DNA from: Semisulcospira habei
Taxonomy: Eukaryota; Mollusca; Gastropoda; Semisulcospiridae
Reading direction: 5' to 3'
Assembly (NCBI GenBank): GCA_036245525.1
Contig: BTPG01000004.1
Coordinates: 159,698,552-159,762,551 of the forward strand
DNA: 64,000 nucleotides
Shown here one piece after another: positions 39,816 to 49,740 of the stretch. A model generated the notes under the pieces. That model worked only from the letters and a program-made list of their open reading frames with translations, made no database searches and was not told where the DNA came from. The position numbers and the translations under genes are program-made. Each line of letters begins with the position of its first letter. Positions within the stretch are counted from its first letter, which is position 1.

Positions 39816-39880
39816 TTAACCCCTTCTGCATACAGTGACCGGTACTGTTTACAGTACCTATGGCTGCATGCAAAAGCAGG
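39816..39880. repeat. Small TTAA-associated palindrome, copy 1
   Basis: Reads ttaaccccttctgcatacag, then ggtactg tttacagtacc, then tggctgcatgcaaaag; the two halves pair as a hairpin. The same unit recurs at 39996-40065, 45437-45504 and 45679-45731. Confidence 0.6.
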
Positions 39881-39889
39881 CTACCTAAC

Positions 39890-39976
39890 CCTTGGGCTGT
39901 CGGTGGTGCTTTTTCTTGAAGCGATTCAAGCAGGAATCACCTCAACAAAAGGTGCTACTGAAAGCCAAAGGGTTAA
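39890..39976. repeat. Related palindrome of a second type
   Basis: taacccttgggct...ggtgctttttcttga pairs with tcaacaaaaggtgct...agccaaagggtta. Confidence 0.55.
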
Positions 39977-39995
39977 TGTTGTTTGGTAAGAAATA

Positions 39996-40065
39996 CTTAC
40001 CCCTTTATGCATGCAGCCAGTGGTACTGTAAACAGTATCAGTGACTGCATGCACAAGAGGGTTAA
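39996..40065. repeat. Small TTAA-associated palindrome, copy 2
   Basis: tgcatgcagccagtggtactgt pairs with acagtatcagtgactgcatgca, bounded by ttaccccttt and aagagggttaa. The end lies 30 bp from the donor of exon 40096-40633. Confidence 0.65.
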
Positions 40066-40095
40066 TGTCTGGTAAAAACGGACAGAAATGTATAC

Positions 40096-40633
40096 CTGCT
40101 TCTCTTTGGCAAGGGTAAGCCCCCTTTAAGCTCTTCAGGAGTTTTCTTTTTAATCGGTGGGAGGGGGTCATCATCTTCATCGAACACAGATCGGAATTTA
40201 TTGGTGAACACGCGCGCTGTTTTGGGCTTTCGCCTCGTTTTTTCCTCTTCTTCTTCCTCTTTGCCGAGACTGTTCGTTTTGACTTCGTCACCAGCACTAT
40301 CAACACTTAACCGCTCCTGAATTTGGTCAGGAATGTCATGAGCGATTCTTTCACCATTGTCTTTTTGCACAACACCATCCGATAAACCTGAGCTTGATAA
40401 CAACTTTTTGTCGCTAGAATTAGAGTCCCTAGAGTCCCTGGAATCACGCGACTCTTTCGAGTCTCGTCGTACGCCATCTTTCTTGCTGCTGTGTTGGGAT
40501 GAGTGGTGGTCTTTCTTGTCACTGGACCGCGAGTGCTTGTCATCTTTTTGATGCCGGTCTTTGTCATGGCTGCTCTCCTTTTCTCTGTCCTTCTCGCGTT
40601 CCTTATCTTTTTTCTTCTTCTTCTTTGACTTGT
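40096..40633 (-). CDS. PPP1R10: PPP1R10 exon: charged linker
   Basis: 538-bp exon, the largest seen, acceptor tttcctccag, donor gtatac. It encodes a Lys/Arg/Glu/Asp-rich disordered segment (KKKKKKDKEREKDREKE, then Ser-Arg-Asp repeats), an acidic EEEEEEK stretch, and TNKFRSVFDED...LPPIKKK, which aligns with the KFRSTG..P.LVPVKK motif of PNUTS. The basic runs are probable nuclear localisation signals (inference). It enters in phase 1 and leaves with AG, joined by T of the next exon. Confidence 0.88.
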
Positions 40634-40694
40634 CTGGAGGAAAAAAAAATGTATTATGCACAGTAGCCAGACAAATTTATATGCATGCATTCAG

Positions 40695-41475
40695 GAACAA
40701 GAAAGGCAAAGCCCTTATGGCTCACATGTGTGACCTTTGTGACAATAAGGGGTGGCTTCTGGACCAGCAAACTCCATGTTTTCTAAAAATTTAAGCATTT
40801 TTCACACATCTATCAACCTTGACCTTTGCAATAAGTCGACTAAATTAGCGTGCATATGTAGGTCTTATCATCAGCTATCTTTGTGTCAAATTTGATTGAA
40901 ACATTTGCAAAAAATATGGATAATAACTACAATTCTATCAAAAATTGTCATTTTACACACATTTGCCCACCTCTTGACCCTTGACCTTCCGAGGGGTCAT
41001 CCAAATTAGTATGCATAGATAGGTCTTACCACCAGGAATTTAGGTACCAAATTTGGTTTTGAAGTTGTGAATAGTATTTGAGAAAAAAACATTTTTTGTC
41101 AAAATATGGCTATTTTTTTTACCTATTTCCTGAGCTTGTGACCCTTGACTTTTCTGAGAGGTCCACCAAATTAGTATGTACAGAAAGGTCTTACCGTCAG
41201 GTATCTTTGTACCAAGTTTGGGTTTGAAGTTGTGAATAGTATTTGAGAAAAATACATTTTGTCAAAATATAGCCTTTTTCACCAATTTCCTGATCCCTGT
41301 GATCTTGACCTTTGTGAGAGGTCACTCAAATTGGCATGTTTAGAAAGGTATCCTTGGGCCAAGTTTGAAGACTGTGGCTTGAACAGTCTCCGAGAAAATG
41401 CCAAAGTTTACCATGGATGTCTGTGGTGCTTTTTGGTCCAAAACATACTCACTTTTGCTTCACACGTGAGCCATA
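40695..41475. repeat. CACGTG-ended repeat, compact copy (~780 bp)
   Basis: A single entry (aaggcaaagcccttatggctcac), about four internal units and a single exit (gcttcacacgtgagcc), so this is the cleanest copy of the element expanded at 1372-3838. Confidence 0.7.
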
Positions 41476-42519
41476 AAGGGTACAAGCTATAAATTGTTTT
41501 TTATCAATCTTAACCGCATTCACCATTACAGCAGCACCCGCTTTGATCAACAACCCTTATGCGAAATCACGTCTTTAACGACCATCATTTAGGTGGCTGT
41601 CTTTAATGACAGGCAATACTTTTGCCCTTGAAGATTTCTCTTGAGACAGCACCGTCCTTTAACCCTTTGAACCCGGTAAACTGCTGTAGCGGTTGGCAGC
41701 CTCGTACCATTCAGCCCGGCAAACCGCTACAGTGGTGTCAGGTGTTTCGTATCGTGCGCCCAGTGATGTGCGAGCCTCGCTGCGCGTGGTGACCTCACCC
41801 TTCACACTGACACATCCTGTTTACACTACAGGGTGCTGACAGTGCGCACGTACGTTCGTCTGTGGTATGCGGTCAGTTTTGCGGCGCTAGCGTGGGAATT
41901 ACGGTCGGAATGGCGAGTGGATGTGTAGATATTCGGAGTGATACAATTTTGTGTTTGGAGACATGGTTTCAAAAGCAGATAGCTTTGATGTATTGGGACA
42001 TGTGTGCCTACCTACCGCGTGGCAGCATAACCACGTGTTGGCAGTGTCAGCTGGAGCAATCGCCGTTTGAGGCACTGACAATGGCAATGACTTACAGGTA
42101 CAGCTTAATTCTGATGCTGAATTCGGAGGTTCTAATTCTTATTCCATTTTTTTGATGCCACACCTTGGTGCACCTGTAGGTGACTCTGTGGACACCAACG
42201 ACACACATTGGTCACATGTGTAGTACATGTATAGTCTTTACAACACTGGTACTTCCATCCGATCGTGTACGAGACACAACACAGACACACTGATCATCAT
42301 TCGATGCCGCTTACTACATGTTATCTAGACCGTGGATATACCCTATCAGTGGCAGGTGTAAACATTGACATCTGGTGACAAGGTTGGGGCCTTACGTTGT
42401 ATCGGCATGCTGGAAATGCATGGGACACATACGTGTCAAAGTAACAGACACCCTATTTAGTGATGCATGAAAGACTTTTTTTTTCAAGTTTGTCACCTGT
42501 CACTATTTTTGTCACCAGG
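41476..42519. other. Intron sequence, no gene identified
   Basis: Includes ttaaccctttgaacccgg at 41661 and a hairpin-family segment at 41578-41625. A 97-codon frame at 41862-42155 shows no recognisable protein. Confidence 0.5.
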
Positions 42520-45065
42520 CATTACTGCGTCATCATCTCGAGGAAACTCGCGCCCGCTATGGGGTAGCGGGCCAAGGTAGCTGTTCTGTCCAAGCCTCGC
42601 GTCAGCGTCCATGCCTGTGGGGTACCTCCACCTGCATTAGCGCCTCCTAACCCACCGCTGAAAGGAAACCAGAAACGCCTGGGAGTGAGCTCTAACCACC
42701 GCTGGCGCAAGATGACATCCATCCTCTCTGGTCTGCGAAGAAGCCCTGGCCTCCGAAGCCGTCTTGTGGCTGGCGAGCCGAGACCACCTCCGCTAGATCC
42801 CAGGAACTTGCCGGATGAGGGAGTGACTTGAAACGCTTGGGGCCGCCGCGGTGCGTCGACCATCGACGAGTCCTTCCTCTCAGGGCAGAGACGGAGGGCA
42901 GTAGTCCGGAGTGAGGCATGACGCGATGAGCTGGGACGTCTCGTCCATGGAGCGGTGAGTCTGCGATGCCAGGGCCGCCTCGACCGCGGAGGTGGAGATC
43001 GCCGACCGTCCGCCAGATGTCTGTCGTCTACACCCAATGCCGCCACCGAGTCCTCCGAGTGTAGACTGAACGCCTCCTCACCGTCCGCCGCTGCCCATGA
43101 CGAGGGAGACACTGCCAGTCTGTGCGCCGACCGAAACGTAACCACCGTGAATCCTGTGAATCTGTTCCTGTGAATCGTCGCGGACCGCTGGCGAGGGCTG
43201 GGCCGGTGCCGAAGGAAGGTTGCCTCCGTCCTGCGGCTGCTATCCCAGTGGTCCCGGCGCTGACGTCGAGGCCATCAAGTCCTCAAGGAAGATCGGTCCC
43301 CGCAGGTCCAGCCGGAAGATCGGCTGCTCCTGGAGGGTGCCTCGGAGGTCCGGTGTCGCGCCCAAACTTGTCCGCCGGTCCGGCAAGGAGGAGCGGGAAA
43401 TGTAGACGTTACTGGCGTAGGGTATCTGTAGCGCCCTGTCCCCTGTCTGCTGCGGTCGCTCTCACGAACGTGGAGACTTTGTCCCCGTGTGGCGTGTGGA
43501 TCGAGGCCGCTGGGTGTCCCTCTCAACGCTCCTAGAGCGCGGAGGGGAGGGGGTGTTTTGCTCCAGGGTCCACCCTCGACGAGGAACCATACTCTCGTCG
43601 GCTGTAATACTGACCGAGCTTGCTTTCTCTCTGTGGCGGGCTTCGGTCTCAGTGGATCTGCCCTGACTGGGGACCTCATCCTGTCTGTGGCTCCACTCTC
43701 TCTTTCCTCTTTCCTTTTTTATTCTTTTCTTTGTCTCGGGACCCCGGAGTCTGTGTTTGTGGCCTGCTCCGTCAGGGGGTGGTGCTTCGGGGGCGTGACC
43801 TCGACGAGGAACACGTCTCATCGGTTGTAATGACAGACCGAGCTTCCTTCCTACCCGTGGTGGGTTTCGGACTCGGTAGTTTGCGCTGACTGAGAACCAT
43901 CTCCCGCCTGTGGCTCCGTTCTCAGTCTCGGGCCCCCGAAGTCTTTGTTAATGGCCTGTCCGTCGGCGGCTTAATTTCCTATCCCGCTCTGAGAGGTGCA
44001 CCATTGGTGCGGCCCTGTCCAGGCGCTGGTCTGGCCTTCTGCTGCCTGGGCTCTTTGTTTTCCTGGTGGGCATGTGAGTGGACCAACATTTCCTTGCGGG
44101 GGGGCCCAACCTCTCAATGCCTGTATATCCGTGGGGGACGAACCTGGTCATGACATATCCCTGGCCGAAAAGGCGGGTTAGAGCTCTTGGTGCTAGATGG
44201 ATGGCAAGTCTCGTTGGCTGCTTTAAGGCTCTTATACCACTTTAGGCGGAGCAGCTCTGAGGCACCGGTGGGGGCAGCAGGTCCCTTTTTGCGACGATAA
44301 GCTTACGATGTCTGAGGTGGCCCTCCTCTGCAATACTTTCACGGATGCTGCGCGGTTGCTTGGCGGTCTCTCAGTCCGGTAAATGCCCAAAGCTGCGACC
44401 ATCTTTTCTTCTCTCATGTCGTGCATTAGATGCCAATCCGACTTGAGGTGCAGCCCGAGCAGGATAGGCCAACATCGTGCGCACCGCTAGGCCACTGGAG
44501 CGCCACACCTGGTGCGGGTCCTCATTGAGTACTGTAACATAAGACAGACAAAGGCTGGTGCGAGTGCGCGGAACCTCCTTGCGAGGGTCCGAGCTCCCAG
44601 TAGGTCACATACACAGTCTCCGGTCGATGCCACCACCCGGTAAATCGCCGGCTGAGGCAGTAACCGAAGCTTTACCTTGCCATGTCCCGAGACCCAGTAA
44701 TCCACGGAGGCCAATCACCAAGAAATCCTCAGAAATCGAAGGTAATCCAACACCCAACAGGTAGTAGCACACATCCAACATAATCCAACGCAAGTCGAGG
44801 TCACAAAAGATAATCCCACTATACACATTCGGAGCACGCAAGGTGCACACGACCGGTTAGGTGTAGCTAAGCGAAGAGACTGGCGGGAAAGGGTGAGTGC
44901 GCCACCGGATAGGGAAGCACGGGAGAATACTCGGGGTGTCCTGGTAACGACACCCCAGAGTTGCCTCCCCTGTTGTGAGGGTCACGAGTTTTTGGGGGCT
45001 AAAATTGGTATGCTAAGTGAAGCTTCCTAGTAGTAATGTGATCGGTAATGATTTTGAGAAAATAA
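42520..45065 (-). mobile_element. DIRS fragment: gag part and 5' terminal region
   Basis: GC-rich block. 42522-43145 on the minus strand encodes part of a DIRS gag-like protein (RPERMDVILRQRWLEL, similar to the gag of the neighbouring copy), with the reading frame upstream lost. 45030-45065 carries the terminal motif (taatgtgatcggtaa then ttttgagaaaa) also found at 25548-25580. The pol and recombinase parts are absent on the left, where the sequence changes abruptly near 42520. Confidence 0.6.
42522..43145 (-). pseudogene. DIRS gag-like fragment
   Basis: An open frame of about 207 codons. Only the C-terminal half resembles DIRS gag (RQRWLELTPRRFW); the N-terminal part is low-complexity Ser/Arg/Ala. 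There is no Met supported by a related copy. The comparable part of the other copy lies at 49069-49608. Confidence 0.5.
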
Positions 45066-45300
45066 AAATCTTAATAATAATTTTTTTTAAATAGCTTAAT
45101 AGTTCATTTTTATTCGTGTGATTCTGCAATTATCCACATTTTTACTAACATTTGTGATACTGTAATGAGATATTATGTTTCTAACTTTGACCTACGCTGG
45201 GGCAAAGACAAATATCCGACTTGTATCTTGAAGTCTTATGACATCCATGGGCTTAATTCCCCATCATGCAAGCTACAGATTAACTTAAATACAGACGTAC

Positions 45301-45381
45301 CATTGTCCACATCGTTGCTGCCTTTTCCTTTAATAATTTTCATCCAGCTGTCCACGACCGAGGATGACAGCGTTTTCACAC
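45301..45381 (-). CDS. PPP1R10: PPP1R10 exon: end of TFIIS-N-like domain
   Basis: 81-bp exon, acceptor ctgtcacag, donor gtacgt. It encodes VKTLSSSVVDSWMKIIKGKG, equivalent to the LASVLVSDWMAVIRS helix that closes the domain in vertebrate PNUTS. It enters in phase 1 (A|GT, Ser) and leaves in phase 1 (G|AC, Asp). It is too short to be found by an ORF search; it was located by splice sites and homology. Confidence 0.85.
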
Positions 45382-45436
45382 CTGTGACAGAGAAATAAAG
45401 TCAGCATATTCTGGGTCGCCATTGCTTATCGCAACT

Positions 45437-45504
45437 TACCCTTCTTATGTTTGTAGCCGCTGGTACTATTCATAGTAACAGTGGCTGCATGCACAAAGGG
45501 TTTA
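45437..45504. repeat. Small TTAA-associated palindrome, copy 3
   Basis: cttacccttcttatg, gtagccgctggtacta, then tagtaacagtggctgcatgc and acaaagggttt. 56 bp from exon 45301-45381. Confidence 0.55.
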
Positions 45505-45678
45505 ACAACATATAGGCAATCATTTTGGTACATGACCACTGCTTCTTTCAAACCAGAGGGGCAGCTGACTACATATTCCGAGTCAAATTAATTGCACAAA
45601 ATACAATGCACAGACACACACACACAAACACACATGCTATGGGAGCAGTCACTGCATTCCCATTACATGCATTATCTA

Positions 45679-45731
45679 CATTAACCCCCTTGTGCCAGGA
45701 GCCACCTGTACTGTTTACAGCAAGGGGGTTA
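45679..45731. repeat. Small TTAA-associated palindrome, copy 4
   Basis: ttaacccccttgtgccagga, tgtactgtttacag, caagggggttac. 35 bp from the donor side of exon 45766-45950. Confidence 0.55.
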
Positions 45732-45765
45732 CAAACAAATCTGCTTGTGGTCACTACGTCCTTAC

Positions 45766-45950
45766 TTTCATCTTGGTGCTTGTTTAGTGATTTGATGAAG
45801 CGAGCTGTATTATCCTTCTTCAAGTCATCTACAGTGACAGGCAGTCCCTGATAGACTTTGAGCAGTTCTGTTAGAAGAGGCGTATTTTCTTCATCCTTGG
45901 CCTGCTGGAGCCATTTGTTCATTGTGTCCCATCCTCCAACACTGATAAAC
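45766..45950 (-). CDS. PPP1R10: PPP1R10 exon: TFIIS-N-like (LW/TND) domain
   Basis: 185-bp exon, acceptor ttggcag, donor gtaagg. It encodes FISVGGWDTMNKWLQQAK through NNTARFIKSLNKHQDE-like residues, the core of the TFIIS N-terminal-type domain. In PNUTS this domain contacts TOX4/WDR82 complex partners (family knowledge). The VGGW...NTPLL...LPVTVDDLKKDNTA order is diagnostic. The open frame continues past both splice sites, so the unspliced ORF is longer than the real exon. Confidence 0.93.
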
Positions 45951-46559
45951 CTGCCAAAAAAAAACAAACATTAAAGATAATAATACATTACAATGTGTAA
46001 ACATTTATATGAAATGTTTACGCCCGCGCTTTTAAAAAATGTATTTTTCTCTAAAAGATATTTTTTTCGAAAAATACTTACCAATGGCATTACTGTATGG
46101 AATATACCCTTTAGCTTACCAAATTCAGCCTCAAAGCCCTTCGTGTATACCCACACGACATGGGCCGTAACTCTAGGGAGTTGTAACCAAGCACCTGGGT
46201 AGTCTCCCCTCCCTCCATCCGGGTGCATGTGTCGTGCATTCCCGCCAGTCTTACTCTTAGCGTGCTGGCGGCAAGCGGGGCAGGGTCCTGTGAGTAATGA
46301 CATCGGTAAGTATTTTTCGAAAAAAATATCTTTTAGAGAAAAATACATTTGTTTCTTCAAAATCTATACCGATGGCATTACTGTATGGAAGAATAGCGAA
46401 AAGGAGCTTGCTTCGAGGGGCAACTTCCCGACGAATTCAGCTAAGGTTTACCTAAGGTGCGAGAGGCACCCGGAGGGAGTGTTGCGCCACCGAGATGTCT
46501 CCGACAAGTGCCAGGATCTCTCATTGTGCGGACAGGTCTCGGAGATAGTATCGGGTGAA

Positions 46560-47530
46560 GGTGGACTCTGCTCACCACCCGACCGGCGCTATGATGTCCC
46601 TGACTGCACAGTTGCAGTCGAACGCGATGCTGGCGGCGACCGCTCTGATTTCATGCGCCCGTATCCGCTATCTCTTTGCCCCTTCTGGAGAGATCTCTTT
46701 GTATGCGGCGCGGATGACCCATCGCAGCCAGGAGGATATTGTCTGGGCAGAGATGTCAGCCCAGCCCGGGGCCAAGGGCAGGAAGAGGCGAGAGTGGCCT
46801 CTCCTGATGGGTTTTACTCTTTTGAGGTACACCTTTAATGAGCGGACCGGGTCCTGCAGCCAGGACGTCTGGGAGCGGTCAAACCCTGTGAGCGGGCGTA
46901 GACTCATCACCTGAGGCGTGGCCAAGGGGAGTCTATTCTTGGCCAAGAAAGCGGGGTTAGGCAGGAGGTCTACTGCCCCACCTGCCCGGAACTGTATGCA
47001 CGTAGGGTCCACGGACAGGGCATGCAGCTTGCTCATTCTGGCCGCTGTTGTAAGGGCCAGGAGGAAGCAAGTCTTCCTGGTTACGTCTGCGAGGCGGGCC
47101 AAGGGAACAGGCTTGAACCGACTGGAGTTCAGCCAGTTTAAAACCCACGGGAGGTCCCAGCGTGAAAGGAGAGAGCGGGTGACCGGGCGCTGGAGGTCGA
47201 AGTGGGCCATCAGGTCCGAGAGGTCCTTGCAAGCTCCCTGGTCTGGCAGCCCCAGGTATCGATACATGTCCGCCACCATGGAGAGGTAGCCTCTGATGGT
47301 GATTGGGACCAAGTTCTGCTCTCTGAACAGCCACAAGAAGAACTCGGCCAGCTGCGGCATAGTCAGTGCCATGGGGGAGAGGCGCTCCGACTCGCACCAG
47401 GACTGTAGGACTCTCCACTTGTATCGTACACCTCGCGGGTGGACTGTCTGCGGGCTGCAGTGATCGCCACCACTGCTGCATCTGAAAAACCTCGTGCTGA
47501 GAGGGCCTGCCACACAACCTCCAGGCATGA
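46560..47530 (-). pseudogene. DIRS tyrosine recombinase (YR)
   Basis: The integrase of DIRS retroelements. The main frame (46668-47528) carries KWRVLQSWCESERL, TIRGYLSMVADMYRYLG, the catalytic Arg in TAARMSKLHAL, and SAQTISSWLRWV. After an in-frame TAG the frame continues RAHEIRAVAASIAF (H-x-x-R box) and, past a TGA, STFTRYYLRDL with the catalytic Tyr. A frameshift near 47430 separates the N-terminal ARGFSDAAVVAITAARRQST segment. The same C-terminal region at 5880-6212 was the Polinton target. Confidence 0.85.
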
Positions 47531-48450
47531 AAAAGCAGTCTCTCCGGGCAAGGGTGGAAGAGGTTCTGCTGGGGCTGCTTCAGCATCGCGCGCGGCATGG
47601 GGAGCCGGAGCGAGGGGTCCGTGGCCAGACTCAAGAGATCTGTTGTCCAACTCTTGTTCCAACTGAACGGGGCGACGAGGAGTAGGGCCGTGTTGCATCC
47701 CTAGAGCTTCAGAATGACCTTCGGCACCAGTACTGACGGCGGATAGGCATAGGCTACGAGGCCGTCCCATGGGATTGACAGGGCGTCCACTGCCCAGGCG
47801 AGCGGGTCCGGAAAGGGCAAGACAAACAGCGGGAGCTGACGGTTCCACCTGGTGACAAACAGGTCCATCATGCGCGTCTCCCAGTGTGAACAGATCATCC
47901 GGAAGATGTCTGGCCGGAGGGACCATTAGGTGTGTAGCAGCTGCCCCTGCCGAGAGAGGGAGTCCGCAAGAACATTCAGGTGGCCCGGGATGTGTCACAC
48001 TCAGAGAGAGATCCCCCGATCTCTGCCCCACAGGAGGATCTGGTAAAGCAGCATACAGAGGGATGGGGACCAAGTGCCGCCCTGCTTCTGGATGTAGGCT
48101 ACCACGGTCACATTGTCGGACAGGATCAAGACCTCTTGGTTGCAGAGCCGCGATTCCCAGCTGATAAGCGCCAACCAGACGGCCTTGAGCTCTAACCAGT
48201 TGATGTGTCTGCCTTGGAGTTCTGCCGGCCACCGACCGGTGACGGCGCTGAATTCTGGCATTAAGTGAGTTCCCCAGCTGATGAGGCTTGCGTCCGTGAA
48301 GAGTGACAGTTGAAGCGGAGGGGTGAAGAGGGGTACTCCCATCGCCAACCACGCCTGGTCCATCCACCTGTGCAGATGCGGTCAAATCAGCAGCGGGACC
48401 GGGACACTGGCTGCGAGGTCTCTGGAGGAGAATGAGATCTGCAGGCCGTA
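47530..48450 (-). pseudogene. DIRS pol remnant: RNase H and C-terminal region
   Basis: RNase H residues are visible in LSLFTDASLISWGTHL (Asp), INWLELKAVWLAL (Glu) and VLILSDNVTVV (Asp), at 48001-48363. Downstream are WNRQLPLFVLPFPDPLAWAV and AYPPSVLVPKVILKL, a conserved DIRS pol region. Directly upstream, the start of the RT domain (YGLQISFSS) is followed within about 20 residues by the RNase H entry, so the catalytic RT core is missing. Confidence 0.82.
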
Positions 48451-49608
48451 AGTGATCATGTTGAGGATCCATGGGTCTTCCGGCAACAGCGACCACCACT
48501 CGTCACTGTGCTGTGCTAGCCTCCAGCCAACTGGAGACCCTGCAGGGATCGGTGGGGGTGCAACCGGTAGAGAGTCACTAAGGCCTGCCCTGCCCGGACC
48601 TCCGGCGAAGCTGGGCCGGGCGGGGGCCTGAGCTGGGAAGGAGCATCCCCGACCGGCTGGAGCCTGACGACGGGTCCTGAGAGGTCGTCTGGAGATAAGG
48701 CGGGAGGTGGGTCTAAAGGACCGCAGGGCACGACCCTCGTCCGTGCGGCCAGCTGGAAACCTGAGGGGCTCCACTCTGGCGACGCTGGGCCACAGGTCCT
48801 TTGCCACCGTCTTCACCTCCTGCCAGGTGGGTCCGAAGAGGAGCGAACCGCCCAACATAGCTGAGCGCTGAAGGTCATCGGGATACCAGGGCAACATCTC
48901 AAGACTGCATCAAGTCGCAGTTCGCCGCCGCCGCAATAGAGTTGGTGGCCGAATGGTGTACCGCGCGATTCGCCGTCACTGCCAAGGCGTGGATGTCCTG
49001 CAACTGCGTCTCACTGGGCCAGTCCCAGAACGCCTCCACTCCTCGAACCACTGCCTGCGTAGCCAGATCTAGGAAACCTGAACAGCGATGGAATTCAGGA
49101 TCAAGGTTGCTGTAGGTTCCAGCCCAGGGGAGAGGAGGCGCCGTGCCAGTCCTGCGCCGCCTGCCTGTAGCTCTGCCTCTGGGTCCACCGCCGGGAGGGG
49201 ACAGACAAAAGCTTGAGAGTGACCCGCATACCACCTCTGCCGGAACCGGATGTCGATGTTGGAAGGCCACTGCATATCCGAGAAGAAGCCCCTGTCACGC
49301 AGCTTGCCCTGGCACAGGTGCTCGGTGAAAGCGTCGGACAGGTCCTGAAAACCGGGAGGCTGGGGAGGAGACTTGAACCGCTTCGCCTGGAATGGAGCAT
49401 CCACTGAAACTGCAGCCTTCCTCTTGTGAGGTGGCAAAGGCGGACACGCGTCCAACGGAAAAATGGCGTCGATGATGCGGGCCGCTTCGTCCAAGGCCCG
49501 GGAGGTCTCTGAGAGCAACGGTGCCTCTCCTACCATATCGGAAGCGGAAGTGGGGGGGGGGGGGGGGGGGGGGGGGGCCAATTGCCCCAAAATTCCTCTC
49601 ATTGCCAA
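48450..49608 (-). pseudogene. DIRS gag-like protein remnant
   Basis: Two open frames (49069-49608 and 48382-48897) together resemble DIRS gag: FSDMQWPSNIDIRFRQRW in the first, and LFGPTWQEVKTVAKDLWP then a Pro/Arg-rich tail in the second. The frame passes through the poly-G run, giving artificial Pro/Gly stretches, so the true 5' end is lost. Confidence 0.65.
49552..49577. repeat. 26-base G homopolymer
   Basis: Uninterrupted G run at the junction between DIRS sequence and unrelated AT-rich sequence. Homopolymer length is likely unreliable. Confidence 0.95.
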
Positions 49609-49740
49609 AAATAGATTTCAACCAAATTGCTGGAAATTTAGACCAATGCCGAAATCAACTTTTAAATTTCTTGACAAATGCTGAAAATTTAGAGCAAAAA
49701 AAAAAACATTGCCAAAAAATTAGAAGTTTTACATTAGAAG

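Larger units (their letters stand above)
38241..40095. other. Intron of PPP1R10 with small repeats
   Basis: No gene. It contains hairpin repeats at 38380-38420 and 39385-39410, the dispersed ttcaagggtagtgcc repeat (39095-39185), an ATT microsatellite near 38858-38877, and three TTAA-ended palindromes listed separately. Confidence 0.55.
46020..49577 (-). mobile_element. DIRS element, 5'-truncated, with RT core deleted
   Basis: Order on the minus strand: gag, a short piece of the pol start, RNase H, the pol C-terminal part, tyrosine recombinase, and a 3' terminal region (46020-46400) with the taatgacatcggtaag motif in both orientations. The 5' side ends in a 26-base G/C homopolymer (49552-49577). 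Several frameshifts and stops make it non-functional. Confidence 0.85.

Noticed and set aside
41661..41760. Possible piggyBac end (ttaaccctttgaacccgg)
   Set aside because: No matching inverted end or transposase found within the window.
43122..44764. Several GC-rich short open frames on both strands
   Set aside because: They lie in the DIRS 5' terminal region; GC richness makes stop codons rare and no family resemblance is visible.
46957..48499. Long minus-strand frames (225 and 378 codons) antisense or out of frame to DIRS
   Set aside because: They are Pro/Arg/Leu-rich shadow frames of the GC-rich DIRS pol and recombinase; the true frames show conserved motifs. Only the short end of the longer one (recombinase N-terminus) is meaningful.
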